Under the pieces are notes generated by a model. It worked only from the letters and a program-made list of their open reading frames with translations. It had not been told where the DNA came from and made no database searches. A stretch of DNA of 64,000 bases. It comes from Antedon mediterranea. Taxonomy: Eukaryota; Echinodermata; Crinoidea; Comatulida; Antedonidae. The stretch covers positions 14,656,601 to 14,720,600 of the forward strand of contig NC_092677.1 in assembly GCF_964355755.1 (NCBI RefSeq). Reading direction: 5' to 3'. The number at the start of each line of letters is the position of its first letter. The stretch's first letter is position 1. Below are positions 1 to 10,376 of the stretch, one piece after another. The translations under genes and the position numbers were made by a program.

Positions 1-1839
1 AACCTGATAATCCTTAATTTTATCTCTGCCAATATCTAAAATGTCTAATTCCCTATCTTGGCTAGATTGAGCTTCCTTTGTTTTTGCAAACTCTTTCCTA
101 ACTTTTCGTTTCTCACTTCTGGTTTTATGAACTTTTTCCTTGGGAGGGTTGTTACTGAGTAGTTGGCCATCTAAATGTCCAAATTCTTCTTGAAAATTAA
201 CCACATCATCTAGCTGATGTGAAATAACCCCAGAAGCTTTTTCCGACTTTAATTCGTTTTCCTCTCTTAGTTTTTCTTTTCTAGCATGATCTCTAGTGGC
301 AACAAAACTATGCCTATCATGATTCTTATCCCCCTTCCCTAATAAGTCTCCAAATTTAGGAAAGTCCCTACCAAGAATTACATCTCTTGGTAAATCGCTG
401 CAAACGCCAACCAACAAATTATGGTCTTCGTTATTAATCTTAATATTGACGAATGCAGTAGGATAGGCTTGGACATGGTCATGGACGCACCTGCATGTAA
501 TTTTAGCTTGCTCCGCGCGATTAATTTTCTTAGCCGCTACTAAATCAGAATGAACAAGTGTCATATCACATCCAGAGTCTATCAAAATTTCACAATCACA
601 TCCTTCAACTAGGCCTCTACAAATGTAAGGTGTACATGGTTTTGAAACAGTATCTGTCTTTGTCGACAAAAAGCCATCCTTACTTCGACAAAATCGTTCT
701 ATGTGGCCTACTTTTTTGCACCGTCTACAAACGAGAGGTTGTCTAGCGTCAGATTGTGATTTATGAAAGTTATCAGGGGGATTATTATTACCCTTACTGT
801 CAACTTCAGGAGTGCCTTTCACTGTTTTCTCCTGGTTGTTTCTATTTTCGTGTTTTCTATTTTGAAACTTTTTCTCAAAATCGATACCTTTTCTAGCTTG
901 AAAATAATTATCTGCTAATTCTGCAGCATTTAATCCAGAATCTGGTTTATGTTCTTTAACCCAAATTTGTACCCCTGTGGGCATAATATCTATTAATTGC
1001 TCTAAAATAACAATTTCAGCTAAATCATCTTTGCTTTTATCAGCAGGCCTAGCCCACTTAGTAAATAAATCTTTTAACCTAACATACATTTCTCTATAAC
1101 TTTCTTCACTTTTCTTTTTAATTGACCTAAACCTTTGCCTATATGTCTCTTCAGTTATGTCATACCTTTGTAATATTGCTTTCTTCACTATGTCGTACTG
1201 GTTACTTTCTGTCACTGGTAGTGATGCATAGGCCGCTCTTGCTTTGCCTGTCAAATGAGGTATTAGTTTTACTACCCAGTGTTCTTTTCGCCACTCATAG
1301 GTGTTAGCAATTCGTTCAAACGTAGTGAGATAATTTTCAATATCATCACTATCAGAAAGTTTTGCAATCTGAACTTCTTTCAATCTCATCATGTCTTTTA
1401 ATCGTTTCTCCTCACTGTCCTTTTGCTTATCCATTAACGCCATTACTAACGCTTGCTGTTTCTCCATATCTTCCCTACGTAAACGTTCTTGTCTTTCCAT
1501 ATCTTCTTTGCGTAAACGTTCTTGTTTTTCCATATCTTCTTTGCGTAAACGTTCTTGTTGTTCCATCATCTGCTGCATCATAAGATTCTGTTGTTGCATT
1601 TGCTGCTGCATTTGCTGCTGCATTTGCTGCTGCATTTGCTGCTGCATTTGCTGCTGCATCAACAACAAAACATCTTTTGAAGATGAGTCAGCCCCTGTAG
1701 GGTTATGTCCACTGGTTGGTCCAGACTCTTCTGCCTGTTGTTCAGGTTGTATTGACTGAACCGATTCTACCTCAGAATCAGATTCATCGCCGCCGCTGTA
1801 TTCTCTACCGGATCTTGTTGTTGATTGTTTATCAGCCAT
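1..1839 (-). CDS. Gag-protease polyprotein of a Gmr1-like Ty3/gypsy LTR retrotransposon (partial, runs off the left edge)
   Basis: Reading the minus strand from ATG 1839-1837 gives 613 codons with no stop to base 1. Residues 1-50 are acidic and Ser-rich; about 60-83 are MQQQ repeats; about 90-126 are three 12-residue Arg/Lys/Glu repeats expected to form a coiled coil. About 140-320 is the capsid; residues 230-315 have the pattern of a SCAN domain (LEQLIDIMP near 279-287, then WVKEHKPDSG). A zinc knuckle, CX2CX4HX4C, lies at residues 371-384 (bases 688-729). A retropepsin follows, with active site DSG at 421-423 and ILGRDF from 488. Gag would package element RNA and the protease would cut the polyprotein. 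SCAN domains are known to derive from Gmr1-like gypsy capsids, hence the subfamily call. Reverse transcriptase and integrase would lie left of the window. The intact frame suggests a young copy. Confidence 0.93.
   Translation of the reverse strand, partial: MADKQSTTRSGREYSGGDESDSEVESVQSIQPEQQAEESGPTSGHNPTGADSSSKDVLLLMQQQMQQQMQQQMQQQMQQQMQQQNLMMQQMMEQQERLRKEDMEKQERLRKEDMERQERLRREDMEKQQALVMALMDKQKDSEEKRLKDMMRLKEVQIAKLSDSDDIENYLTTFERIANTYEWRKEHWVVKLIPHLTGKARAAYASLPVTESNQYDIVKKAILQRYDITEETYRQRFRSIKKKSEESYREMYVRLKDLFTKWARPADKSKDDLAEIVILEQLIDIMPTGVQIWVKEHKPDSGLNAAELADNYFQARKGIDFEKKFQNRKHENRNNQEKTVKGTPEVDSKGNNNPPDNFHKSQSDARQPLVCRRCKKVGHIERFCRSKDGFLSTKTDTVSKPCTPYICRGLVEGCDCEILIDSGCDMTLVHSDLVAAKKINRAEQAKITCRCVHDHVQAYPTAFVNIKINNEDHNLLVGVCSDLPRDVILGRDFPKFGDLLGKGDKNHDRHSFVATRDHARKEKLREENELKSEKASGVISHQLDDVVNFQEEFGHLDGQLLSNNPPKEKVHKTRSEKRKVRKEFAKTKEAQSSQDRELDILDIGRDKIKDYQV
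1464..1571 (-). repeat. 36-bp x 3 tandem repeat inside gag
   Basis: Three 36-bp units each encode a 12-residue block of the EDMEKQERLRKE type. They lengthen the predicted coiled coil of Gag without breaking frame. Confidence 0.85.
1591..1659 (-). repeat. 12-bp tandem repeat coding for MQQQ
   Basis: About six units of ATGCAGCAGCAA (minus strand) give a Met/Gln tract in the Gag N-terminus. The 12-bp unit keeps the reading frame when copy number changes. Confidence 0.85.
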
Positions 1840-2198
1840 ATTTTAAATCTGGATTAGGGTCTTGTTACTAGTTAATCGTAGTTACCGAGACGTTCACAAG
1901 TCTACTGTTCCAAATAAAATAATCTACTGTTCTTTAAACAATGTTTGTGTACTTACGATTAAACAAAACGTAGCACCACGGCTTCCGTAAAATATCACAG
2001 TATCGTAAGTACCGCTTCCTCAAAATATCAATAAAGTACACTTGATCCTAAAACAGCCACCAATCTATGGCAAAATACAGTAGATCAAACTGCTACCACA
2101 AAATATCACAACAGTAGATAAATACACAGTTAAGTCGAACAGTAGATCGAAATAACCGCTGCCACCAAATTAGGCTGAACACCGCTGCCACCAAATTA
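1840..2198 (-). other. 5' leader of the retrotransposon with a primer-binding-site-like array
   Basis: This is the untranslated leader between the LTR and the gag start. The minus-strand sequence TGGTGGCAGCGGTG directly after the LTR (2180-2193) is the likely tRNA primer-binding site. Degenerate copies of the same block recur through the leader, near 2153-2172, 2089-2109, 2052-2070, 2009-2028 and 1977-1996. No long ORF is present. Confidence 0.6.
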
Positions 2199-2317
2199 TG
2201 TCACGAACTCCTCTCACGTATGTTTCCGAGCGGTTGAAAATACTTTAGGAACTCCCTTGTGACATAAAAGTATACACACAAAATCCACAAAGTTGTAAAA
2301 TAACTCAAAAACAAAGC

Positions 2318-2323
2318 TTTAAT
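2318..2323 (-). terminator. LTR poly(A) signal (ATTAAA)
   Basis: ATTAAA on the minus strand, about 115 bases downstream of the LTR TATA box; a plausible R-region poly(A) signal, though the hexamer is common in AT-rich DNA. Confidence 0.35.
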
Positions 2324-2436
2324 TTCAATCAACTTCAACTTTCAACAATCCAGTAAGCACTTTAAACAACAGCTTCACAATGACTTTACAATATAACATC
2401 CAACCTCTATTCCAACAACCTTACAATAGTTTACAT

Positions 2437-2450
2437 CCCTTTATATACAA
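2437..2450 (-). promoter_or_regulatory. LTR TATA box
   Basis: Minus-strand TTGTATATAAAGGG, correctly placed inside the LTR to start element transcription towards gag. Confidence 0.6.
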
Positions 2451-2680
2451 GATGCTCCTATCCTTCTAGATCATTCTTTATACTTCTCATTATTACATGA
2501 TTACAGTTTCTATTAATAGCACTTCTGGAATGTTCTTGATTGTTCTTATTAATTATACATGGTTTATTAAATCAAAACATCTTATTCTAGAATGTTCATG
2601 TAAATACTATGTTACTCTATATGTTAGGGAATGGTAATTTATTACAAGGGGTGAAATTACTGAATCGTAGTGTAATATCA

Positions 2681-3405
2681 CCAGTAATCTCTTCTGCCTG
2701 ATTATTTATATTTATATTTGCTCTTATTAGTTTAGTTATGATTAACTTTGCTACCAGCTGTGGTTTATTGAATAATTTCTCCAAGTTTGTTTGTTTGGAA
2801 GCTTTAAATTATTCTTAGGAATTTTTTTTTCTGTGTGGTCACATGTTTGAAATATTTTCCTAATTATTTTGTATCTATTTATTCATTATATTACCTGATC
2901 ATTTAATTATTGAATAATTAATTTATTCAATTACTCAGCTGTTTATTTCATCCTTTATTTATCTATTATTTTTCCATCTATTCCAATTATCAATCGATCT
3001 ATCATATTTTCTTATGAATACAGTTTTTTTCTGTTTTCAATCTTCCTTTTTTCTAATAATTAATTCTGATTAGCATAAATCTAATAACATGCATTCTGAA
3101 TAACAAAATAGTTTTTAAAAAAGAATATAATCTGTTTTTTTGACAATATGTTTTTTAAAGTAATTTTGCTGCCCTAGATGATGAAAAAAAAACCAGACAT
3201 TTACATTTACGGGAGATAATCATATTTATATTTTATATAATATTTATTGAGAAGTGAAATACTTAATATAAGGGAAATATCTCACTTAAATGGAATTGGT
3301 GAATACAGCCACTGGTTCAGGAAATGTTTAAAGAAAACTGTAAAAAACATTGAATTTTATAAAAACACCAAGCTCAGGTGTATTGAGTCACATCCATCTT
3401 CTTAG
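2681..3405. other. AT-rich non-coding stretch
   Basis: No coding frame, tandem repeat or fold-back recognised; only homopolymer-rich AT sequence. Confidence 0.6.
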
Positions 3406-3496
3406 TCACAACATGTTGTCATTTAGATGTTGTGAATTTGTTAATACCTATGTTATGATTGATTCTTTAAAAAGAACAATATATCAATATGGCATG
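3406..3496 (+). CDS. Candidate internal exon, unknown protein (weak)
   Basis: A pyrimidine-rich acceptor (CATCCATCTTCTTAG) is followed by a 91-nt open segment that ends at a good donor (GGCATG|GTAAGAG). The frame enters in phase 2 and leaves in phase 0 and encodes about 30 residues including FRCCEFVNTY and LKRTIYQYGM. I do not recognise the protein. The exit phase matches the phase-0 terminal exon at 54020, but linking the two needs a 50-kb intron and is speculative. A chance open frame between splice-like sites is possible. Confidence 0.2.
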
Positions 3497-4092
3497 GTAA
3501 GAGAAAAGGAAGATTATTCATACCAAGGTCAACAAAATCATAAATAATGAAATACAAAATGCTCATGTCATTGAAAATGATGTTTCAATAATTTTACTCC
3601 TAACTAAATGTAACGTCTAAGTAAATAAACAATTTGTTTTGATTTAAGAGAATAAAGCAAACAGTTATTTTATTTTATATATAAATTGTGAGTCTATGTC
3701 GATTGAATCTGACGTTTAATTGTACAATTTACTTGTTTTCAATGCTAAAGAATGTATAAAAATATACAGTTAATCTAATTAGCAACATTCAAATGTAAGA
3801 AATGATTTAACAAGTTACACGCAATCATAAGGTGAATACAAATATAGCTTACTTTGAATTGTGAGTTACTCAGTTTTTTGTTTTTTTCAAAAATTTTAAT
3901 TATATTAATATAAATAATAATTTACTGATAAATATTTGACAGACATTTAAACCATAATAAATTGTCATGTGACATTTTTAGTATTCAACTTGAATATACA
4001 CTTGAATTGTAGAATTAAATCATAGTGAATATAAAATGTAACCTTTAAGTAATAATGTAATTATTGCAAACCGAAGAAACAACTGATTCTCA
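3497..4092. other. AT-rich non-coding stretch
   Basis: No supported feature; short AT runs only. Confidence 0.6.
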
Positions 4093-4226
4093 TCAGCTAA
4101 CAGGTAAAACAAATCCAATACCTCCAAGCAAAGCCGAAACAAGATAAATTGTTTTCATTTTTCGCCTATCACAACTTGAATTATTCTTATTCGAATTAAA
4201 TCCTGATCCTCTAATGCTTATTTCGT
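4093..4226 (-). CDS. Candidate C-terminal exon with hydrophobic tail
   Basis: On the minus strand, acceptor sequence ATTTGAACTTTCAGAG is followed by an open frame ending in TGA (4095-4093). The encoded tail is polar (GSGFNSNKNNSSCDRRK) then hydrophobic (IYLVSALLGGIGFVLPVS), which would suit a GPI-attachment signal or a C-terminal membrane anchor. Splicing after CAGAG joins in frame (phase 1) to the candidate exon at 4308-4419 across an 81-nt intron; splicing after the upstream CAG would not. Protein family not recognised. Confidence 0.27.
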
Positions 4227-4307
4227 CTCTGAAAGTTCAAATGTAAAACGTTCGCCTCAAAAAACCAATAAACAGACTTATGTTTGACAAAATGAAGGAT
4301 TATATAC

Positions 4308-4419
4308 CCTGTAAGAAAACATAAATAACTGGCGCAGGATTGACTTGCTTGAATGCGATCATCTTAACTGGAATTTCGAAAAAGAATTTCACAACAACAC
4401 TTGGAATGAATAATGACAT
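4308..4419 (-). CDS. Candidate exon upstream of 4093-4226
   Basis: The minus strand is open from ATG 4419-4417 for 37 codons, with pieces such as IPSVVVKFFFEIPVKM and FKQVNPAPVIYVFLQ, and ends at a usable donor (CAGG|GTATAT). It leaves in phase 1, fitting the next exon. Together the two would encode 81 residues, or the C-terminus of a longer protein, since the frame stays open a little upstream of the ATG. Not recognised. Confidence 0.22.
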
Positions 4420-5244
4420 ACTTATATATGTATTTACATTTTTGCAAGGGTTATTTCATGTCAAATTAATAGAGACATGTGATTTTTAAAATATGTATGC
4501 GAGATCTCTTAAATTCCATTCTGTAATGATAATGTATAATAAATAAGGAGATCTATATTTTGTTCTGCTAGCAAGTGCAGTGGTGCAAGAATTCTTTACC
4601 AATAATTCAGTATACTATCAGGCAATATATTTATATAAATTTGTAATACTAAGTTGAGTTATATTGCTGAGAATATTTGCCAAATTAACTCAAGATATAT
4701 ACAATATTGACTTTTATATACTCCTCTCTTGAAATTCTTCGCAATTTTGTTTTGAAAGAAGGTGGTGGAGAGGCATTTGATAATGCATGCTCTGTGGTGT
4801 ATGTTCTAATTGAAAATATTTAATATATAATTGAAATTTCAATGATAGATTAACACATATCTATTCTGATACTGTATATATATATATATATATATATGAC
4901 TAGAAAAATTCATATCTTAGATGAGGAATCTAACTGAGCACCTGTTTTTGAAAGAATGTGAAGATGTACTGTTTTTCGTTTGTTGTCAAGGTGTTGCATA
5001 GTGGGACAGTAAACCTTCCGATACTAAAGAGAAACCTTTATTACTAATCACCACTGTTTACCTTAATTTCATTCACATTAAGCAAAGTACAAATGGCAAT
5101 TATAAGGACATAAAAATGTTTGATGGTTATGAAACTAGGGCTTGTTATTTCATCTCAGAAGTGGTGCAATATTCATTTTGTAGAAAATTCATAGTAGGAT
5201 CAAATTTGGAAGATATACAGCACTCTTATTTGCTCTTTACTATT
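4420..5244. other. AT-rich non-coding stretch with a (TA)n microsatellite
   Basis: A (TA)n run sits at about 4873-4898. The open frame near 5116 runs straight into the minisatellite and is not supported as a gene. Confidence 0.6.
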
Positions 5245-6390
5245 CATTTCTTTCTCCTCCTCCTCAGTCATTTCCCTTCTCAGTCACTCCTCCTTTTCAG
5301 TCACTTTGCCTTTCAAAATTACTCCCTCTTCTCAGTCACTTTCCTTCTCAGTCACTCCTCCTCATTCTCAGTCACTTCTCCATTTTAGTCACTTTTCCTT
5401 TTCAGTCACTTCTCCTTTCTCAGCCATTTCTCCTTTCTCAGTTACTTCTCTTCTTCAGTCACTTCTCCCTTTCAGTCACTTCTCCTTTCTCAGTCACTTC
5501 TCTTTTTTCAGTCACTTCTCCTTTCTCAGTCACTTTTCATTTTTAGTCACTTCTCCTTTTTAGTCACTTTTCTTTTTCAGTCACCTCTCCTTTCTCAGTC
5601 ACCTCTCCTTTATCAGTCACTTCTCCTTTATCAGTCACTTCTCCTTTTTAGTCACTTTTCCTTTCTCAGCCACTTCTCCTTTCTCAGCCACTTCTCTTTT
5701 TCAGTCACTTCTCTTTTTCAGTCACTTTTCCTTTTCAGTCACTTCTTCTTTCTCAGTCACTTCTCCTTTCTCATTCACTTCTCCTTTCTCATTCACTTCT
5801 CCTTTTCTCATTCACTTCTCCTTTCTCATTCACTTCTCCTTTCTCAGTCACTTCTCCTTTCTCATTCACTTCTCCTTTCTCATTCACTTCTCCTTTCTCA
5901 TTCACTTCTCCTTTCTCATTCACTTCTTATTTCTCAGTCACTTCTCCTTTCTCATTCACTTCTCCTTTCTCATTCACTTCTCCTTTCTCATTCACTTCTC
6001 CTTTCTCATTCACTTCTCCTTTCTCATTCACTTCTCCTTTCTCATTCACTTCTCCTTTCTCAGTCACTTCTCCTTTCTCAGTCACTTCTCCTTTCTCATT
6101 CACTTCTCCTTTCTCATTCACTTCTTCTTTCTCAGTCACTTCTCCTTTCTCATTCACTTCTCCTTTCTCATTCACTTCTCCTTTTCTCATTCACTTCTCC
6201 TTTCTCATTCACTTCTCCTTTCTCATTCACTTCTCCTTTCTCATTCACTTCTCCTTTCTCATTCACTTCTCCTTTCTCATTCACTTCTCCTTTCTCATTC
6301 ACTTCTCCTTCTCAGTCACTCCTCCTCAGGCATTCTTCTTTCTCAGTCATTCCTCCGTTTCAGTAACTCATTTTTCTCAGTGAGTCAGCC
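5245..6390. repeat. About 1.1-kb polypyrimidine minisatellite, 15-18-bp units
   Basis: More than 60 tandem units of the form CACTTCTCCTTTCTCATT (18 bp). The left half is mixed, with 15-18-bp units mostly containing CAGTCA; the right half (about 5760-6310) is homogeneous with CATTCA. One strand is almost pure pyrimidine. Because 18 is divisible by three, the minus strand is open as NEKGEV/TEKGEV hexapeptides, but the frame breaks at non-18-bp units and has no gene context. Confidence 0.95.
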
Positions 6391-7885
6391 CATTCCACTC
6401 TTCTCAATTTCAGAAATAAATGAATGGCCTATGCTAAAATAATTGAAAGAAAAGGAAAAGCACTGGTGGATTAAGTGTAATTATATTCCTATGTCTTTTT
6501 TTTCCTCACAGCCTGGAAGCTATAAACATTGGTCACTTTAGCCTCAGAACTCACAACAATTATAACAGTGTTTCGTTACATACTTACCATTGATATATTT
6601 GATCTATGTCCTTCGTAAATATGCGACAGATGTACAAATTCAAAGAATATTGATAGAATTATGCTTCTACTTATCTTATAGTTATGACTTATTGATTTTT
6701 TAATCAGTATTTATTTTAAATTATGCAAAAGTTATATTTTTACCTTACAATGTATAGGCATATCCTCTGGGCTTTGATTAATGATAGGCATTATTCACGT
6801 TCTCTGTTATCCATTTAACACATGTAAATTTTTATACTAATGATTTATTTATGCAAAATCATGTGCTTATCTAGAAATCAATCAAACACAACCCATAACG
6901 CAAAGAATACTTTGTACATTATATGCAAATCCTTGTACAATGAATCGATATACATAGGTGTTGTCTGTTAAGTTTGGTTCCAACTTGGAAACGCACGGGA
7001 ATAAGCACACTGTACGTCTTCATCTGGCAGTATTCACAACTGATTTTGGTTTTGATTGTTTGAATTTAATTCTTATATTATTTTATTTATCTATTTTTGT
7101 TTTTTGTTTTATTTTCACAAGGAGGCTGGTTTGACTCGAGTTGACCTATCACAATGCGATGGATCATCAAACTGTTGCTTGTGATTGGTCAACTTACTTG
7201 TTATGGATACGTCGTTGCTTGCTATCCAGTGAGAAGAACTATACTTGAGCAGTGATTAAATATAACTTAGGATTCAATCGGTTATTCATAATCTGTTCTT
7301 CTATCATCTATTCTACCATACATTTTGGGATTCTTCCCACTAATGATAGCGACGATGATAAATCTGTTTTTCTCAGTGACAGTCATACTATAAATGTATT
7401 ATTCTATCTCATTTACAATGTACACGACTTAAATTTAAAATGTCTACATTGTACTGTATATATATTCCTGAAGAATAATTTCATCCTATCTTAAATAAAC
7501 CTGATAGTTTAAGATTTCTTCTCATGCTATTAAACTTATATTAAAAATGTAATACAATATTTTTGTTTTTGTTTAGACTTTATGTACACTATATTGTATT
7601 CATTTGTTGGAATTGTGAATATCTAGAATAAAAGTTGATTTAAATCCTCAAGCCCTACAGTAGGTTCAAGTCATTGGTGGTCGACCACACATGGTTCTGA
7701 TGGCTATAAACAAAACCACATTATTAAATGAAACATAGTAGGGGGCCTTTTATATTCTCTATTAATAACATTTAGGTCCTTATTACCTTCTCATTTGGTC
7801 TGAAAGAAGTTTTTAAATAAGAAAGTTTGTAAATGAGTTATATATATATACATGATAAATCAATTGTGTTGCGTAGCACTGTGTA
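6391..7885. other. AT-rich non-coding stretch
   Basis: No firm gene. A strong minus-strand donor-like site is at 6588/6587 without a good acceptor. A less AT-rich patch at about 7110-7260 carries the TCACAATGCG...TTGTGATTGG pair listed separately. Confidence 0.5.
7149..7188. promoter_or_regulatory. Paired motif TCACAATGCG / TTGTGATTGG, copy 1
   Basis: TCACAATGCG and TTGTGATTGG start 30 bases apart; TCACAA/TTGTGA form a short inverted repeat and ATTGG is a reverse CCAAT box. The same pair recurs at 10673-10708. Confidence 0.3.
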
Positions 7886-8027
7886 AATTATATATAAATC
7901 ATACTGTTAAATTATTGAAACAGTGCTCATATTCGGAACATGATCTCATAGTCGCTCAACGCCATTATGGGATGTTTCGAATATGAGCATGTTTCAATAA
8001 TTTAACACTATGATTTATATATATATG
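7886..8027. mobile_element. Fold-back (MITE-like) element with about 53-bp arms
   Basis: The left arm (about 7888-7940) and right arm (about 7973-8026) are reverse complements with few mismatches; both contain GTTAAATTATTGAAAC and GCTCATATTCG. The loop is about 32 bases. No coding capacity. Flanks are AT repeats, so the target duplication cannot be read. One copy only in the window. Confidence 0.8.
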
Positions 8028-9410
8028 ATATACATATGAATAGGCCTACTTGAGGTATTTATTAATAATCATAACTAATATTGTATTGCCAATGTTGACT
8101 GTATACTCCTTGAAAGCGGAATTTCAAACCGTCAAAATTAAAATTAGATTATGTAAGTACATTTTTATGTTCTGTCTAAAGTACAATCATTATGTTGTTT
8201 GTACATTAACATATTGTATATCAAGTATCTTTCTAATATTCTATGTAATGGAGCACAACAAATATGTACAGTACATCATCCTCAATACTTCTTTAAATCG
8301 CCTATAGAAATGTATCAAATGTAATTAATGAAATTAATCTTAGTTTACATTAGTGTATAGATAATATATCGCACCTCGTCCTATATTTCAAGATATCTGA
8401 GCAGAAACATTTGTCTTAACATTAACTTAAGTATAAAAGCATTTTACATTCTGGTTGTTTTAACATTAGCCTATATCGGTGTATAACGTTTACAAAAGGC
8501 TAAATCAAAACAAATGTGCGCACATGCTGTACTATAGTAGATGTACATTTTAGTGTGAAGTTAAATTAATCTTAATTTTGAAGTTGAATGTGAAATATCT
8601 ATTCTTTTCATCTTGCCGTGTTTAAGATAATATGTCGGATACTAGAAAGTGACATTCATGGAGTAATAATATATAAGGTATAGAGATTTTCTCTTTCTGT
8701 TAAAATTTTACAAATGTATTTCCTCAGTGATCTTGCTTTGTCATTATGATGAAGATAAGGATGTTAATTCAATCTCGGTACGTATAAGCAATAGGTATAG
8801 TTGTCTATGTCCTATATACATCAGACTGTGCTATTCCAATGTTTAACGTTGAGGGTGAATAGCTTCTAGTGAATTTTTGGCTGGTCATTTTGTCCAATCA
8901 AAAATTCTGACATGTTCCGCTTACCCACTGTGATAAAAAAAAATAAAAAAATTGATCTGCATGCATAACAGAAAAGCTTAACGTCAAGAACATTTCCTAA
9001 AAATTTACGCCAAATAAAAATGTTAACTGAAGGATCAAATTAAAATGAAGAAGTATGTTAACGCAACTGTTTGGTTAACATACACTATAGGTAGGTACTA
9101 CAAGCAATAGGTAGTTGTCTATGTACTATACATTAGGTAGGTAGGTACGCTATCATGCAAATTAATAGAATAGTGACATCGTCTGTTAAAGTATAATGTT
9201 TACATGTTTTGCTGAAAATCCTCTATTTAGGATGGAGCCAGAAGTTCTATAGTAGAATGAAGCATTTTGAAAAATATCTTAAAATTTCTCACACTTTATC
9301 ATGTTTTATACGAATACTATACATATTCACACCAGTATCCCTTGAAATTTATATCTTATTTTTTCATATGTCAGTTGATTTTTTTATTTAAAAATGTTTA
9401 ATTTCTGCAG
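8028..9410. other. AT-rich non-coding stretch with a short direct repeat
   Basis: About 30 bases (AAGCAATAGGTA...GTTGTCTATGT.CTATA) occur at 8786-8818 and again at 9102-9131, close to TAGGTAGG runs. No gene supported. Confidence 0.5.
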
Positions 9411-9560
9411 TAATAAATAATTCTAAGCGTCGCATTAGACTTAGTTCGACGGACAAGTACGCAAAACTCAAGGATAAGCCTTCTTGTGATATCGTTAAGA
9501 TTCTCTCAAGTTGTTTACGGTTTCCGTTCATGCTTTCTTTTTTAGGGATGACATTTTGTC
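9411..9560. other. Less AT-rich patch, open on both strands
   Basis: This patch is flanked by very AT-rich DNA. On the plus strand, after TTTCTGCAG, it reads charged sequence (SKRRIRLSSTDKYAKLKDK). On the minus strand, from an ATG, it reads 47 codons containing MNGNRKQLERILTISQEG. Neither has a convincing donor. It could be a small exon on either strand or a conserved non-coding element. Confidence 0.3.
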
Positions 9561-10135
9561 ATGAAACATAAATATTTATCATGTTTTTAAATAAATAAAA
9601 AACTTAATTAATGTATTGGAATAAAAATAATATTCATAAATATTTTAAAAATGATAAAAAAAATAAGTATTTAAATTTTGAAAATAATGAACAATAAAGA
9701 CTTATTTTATTTATTTATTTATTTATTTAAATTTCCACTAAAGGTCAATGGAATTTTTACAAATTTATCAAATTAAAATTAAATTTTTTAATTTAAGCAA
9801 AATTAACTTAGCTTATTCTTATCAATTTTTGCTTTACCTTTTAATAATTAATAATGGAAATATTCATTAATTTTATCACCTAAATTGTGAATTATTTACT
9901 TCTTAGTAACTGTAAATTATGCGAAGATATTGTGACATTATTCCCAGAGCATGTAAACTTGTTTTATGAACTTCTTGGACTCCTCAGATTTGAACTGTAA
10001 CGTCCCCAGTGTACTCGACTTATGAGCGATGATTCAAACAGAATTCTCAAGATTTATTGTCATGGAGGAAAAAAATGTTGTATTGAATACTGAAGTATAT
10101 ATATTATTTATTTATAAATAGTATTTATATATATG
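9561..10135. other. Very AT-rich stretch
   Basis: Contains a (TTTA)n microsatellite at about 9704-9729 and no gene. Confidence 0.6.
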
Positions 10136-10305
10136 TATAAATCCAAAGGAAAATTACTGAAAATAATGACAATGATGATGTGGGTATCAGTGGCTGGGAT
10201 CTCAATGGAGATGCAAAATAAAATAAGCAAAAAGCTAAATCAAAACGATAAAGTAAAACAGCCAGAAATATTAACAGAGCTTTCGTTCGTTGTTTTAACA
10301 TTACA
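10136..10305 (+). repeat. Dispersed repeat family A, copy 1
   Basis: Shares about 130 bases with 17717-17850 (inverted) and 23012-23131. The common core is ATCAGTGGCTGG.ATCTCAATGGAGAT, followed by an A-rich AAGCAAAAAGCTAAAT stretch and CAGCCAGAA. Short ORFs on either strand here are products of the repeat. No TIR or Pol III box seen; class unknown. Confidence 0.75.
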
Positions 10306-10345
10306 GGCAATTCTTCTATAAACTAGATACTTTGTGGGGTACTGA

Positions 10346-10376
10346 GGGTGTCCCCCTAATAGAGTTGTACTGTGTA
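10346..10376 (-). mobile_element. Solo end of the ACACAGTAAAACCC-type MITE
   Basis: GGGTGTCCCCCTAATAGAG...ACTGTGT matches the right terminal repeat of the element at 37725-37846. Only one end is present. Confidence 0.45.

Larger units (their letters stand above)
2199..2680 (-). mobile_element. 5' LTR of the retrotransposon (about 482 bp)
   Basis: On the plus strand the segment starts TGTCACG and ends AATATCA, giving TG...CA ends, and it abuts the primer-binding site. On the minus strand a TATA box (TATATAAAGGG) and an ATTAAA poly(A)-type signal occur in the order U3, R, U5. The 3' LTR is outside the window, so the outer boundary (2680) is inferred from the end dinucleotide only. Confidence 0.6.

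Noticed and set aside
1362-1759. Plus-strand open frames over the gag region
   Set aside because: Antisense shadow of the Gag repeats; the minus frame has zinc knuckle, SCAN-like capsid and retropepsin motifs.
5116-6190. Repetitive open frames in the minisatellite, including NEKGEV repeats
   Set aside because: 18-bp units keep any frame open; frames break at odd-length units and there is no promoter, start context or flanking exon.
6588-6680. Minus-strand exon ending ISM|GTAAGTATG
   Set aside because: The donor is strong and the frame reads EFVHLSHIYEGHRSN, but no pyrimidine-rich acceptor exists upstream; one such donor is expected by chance.
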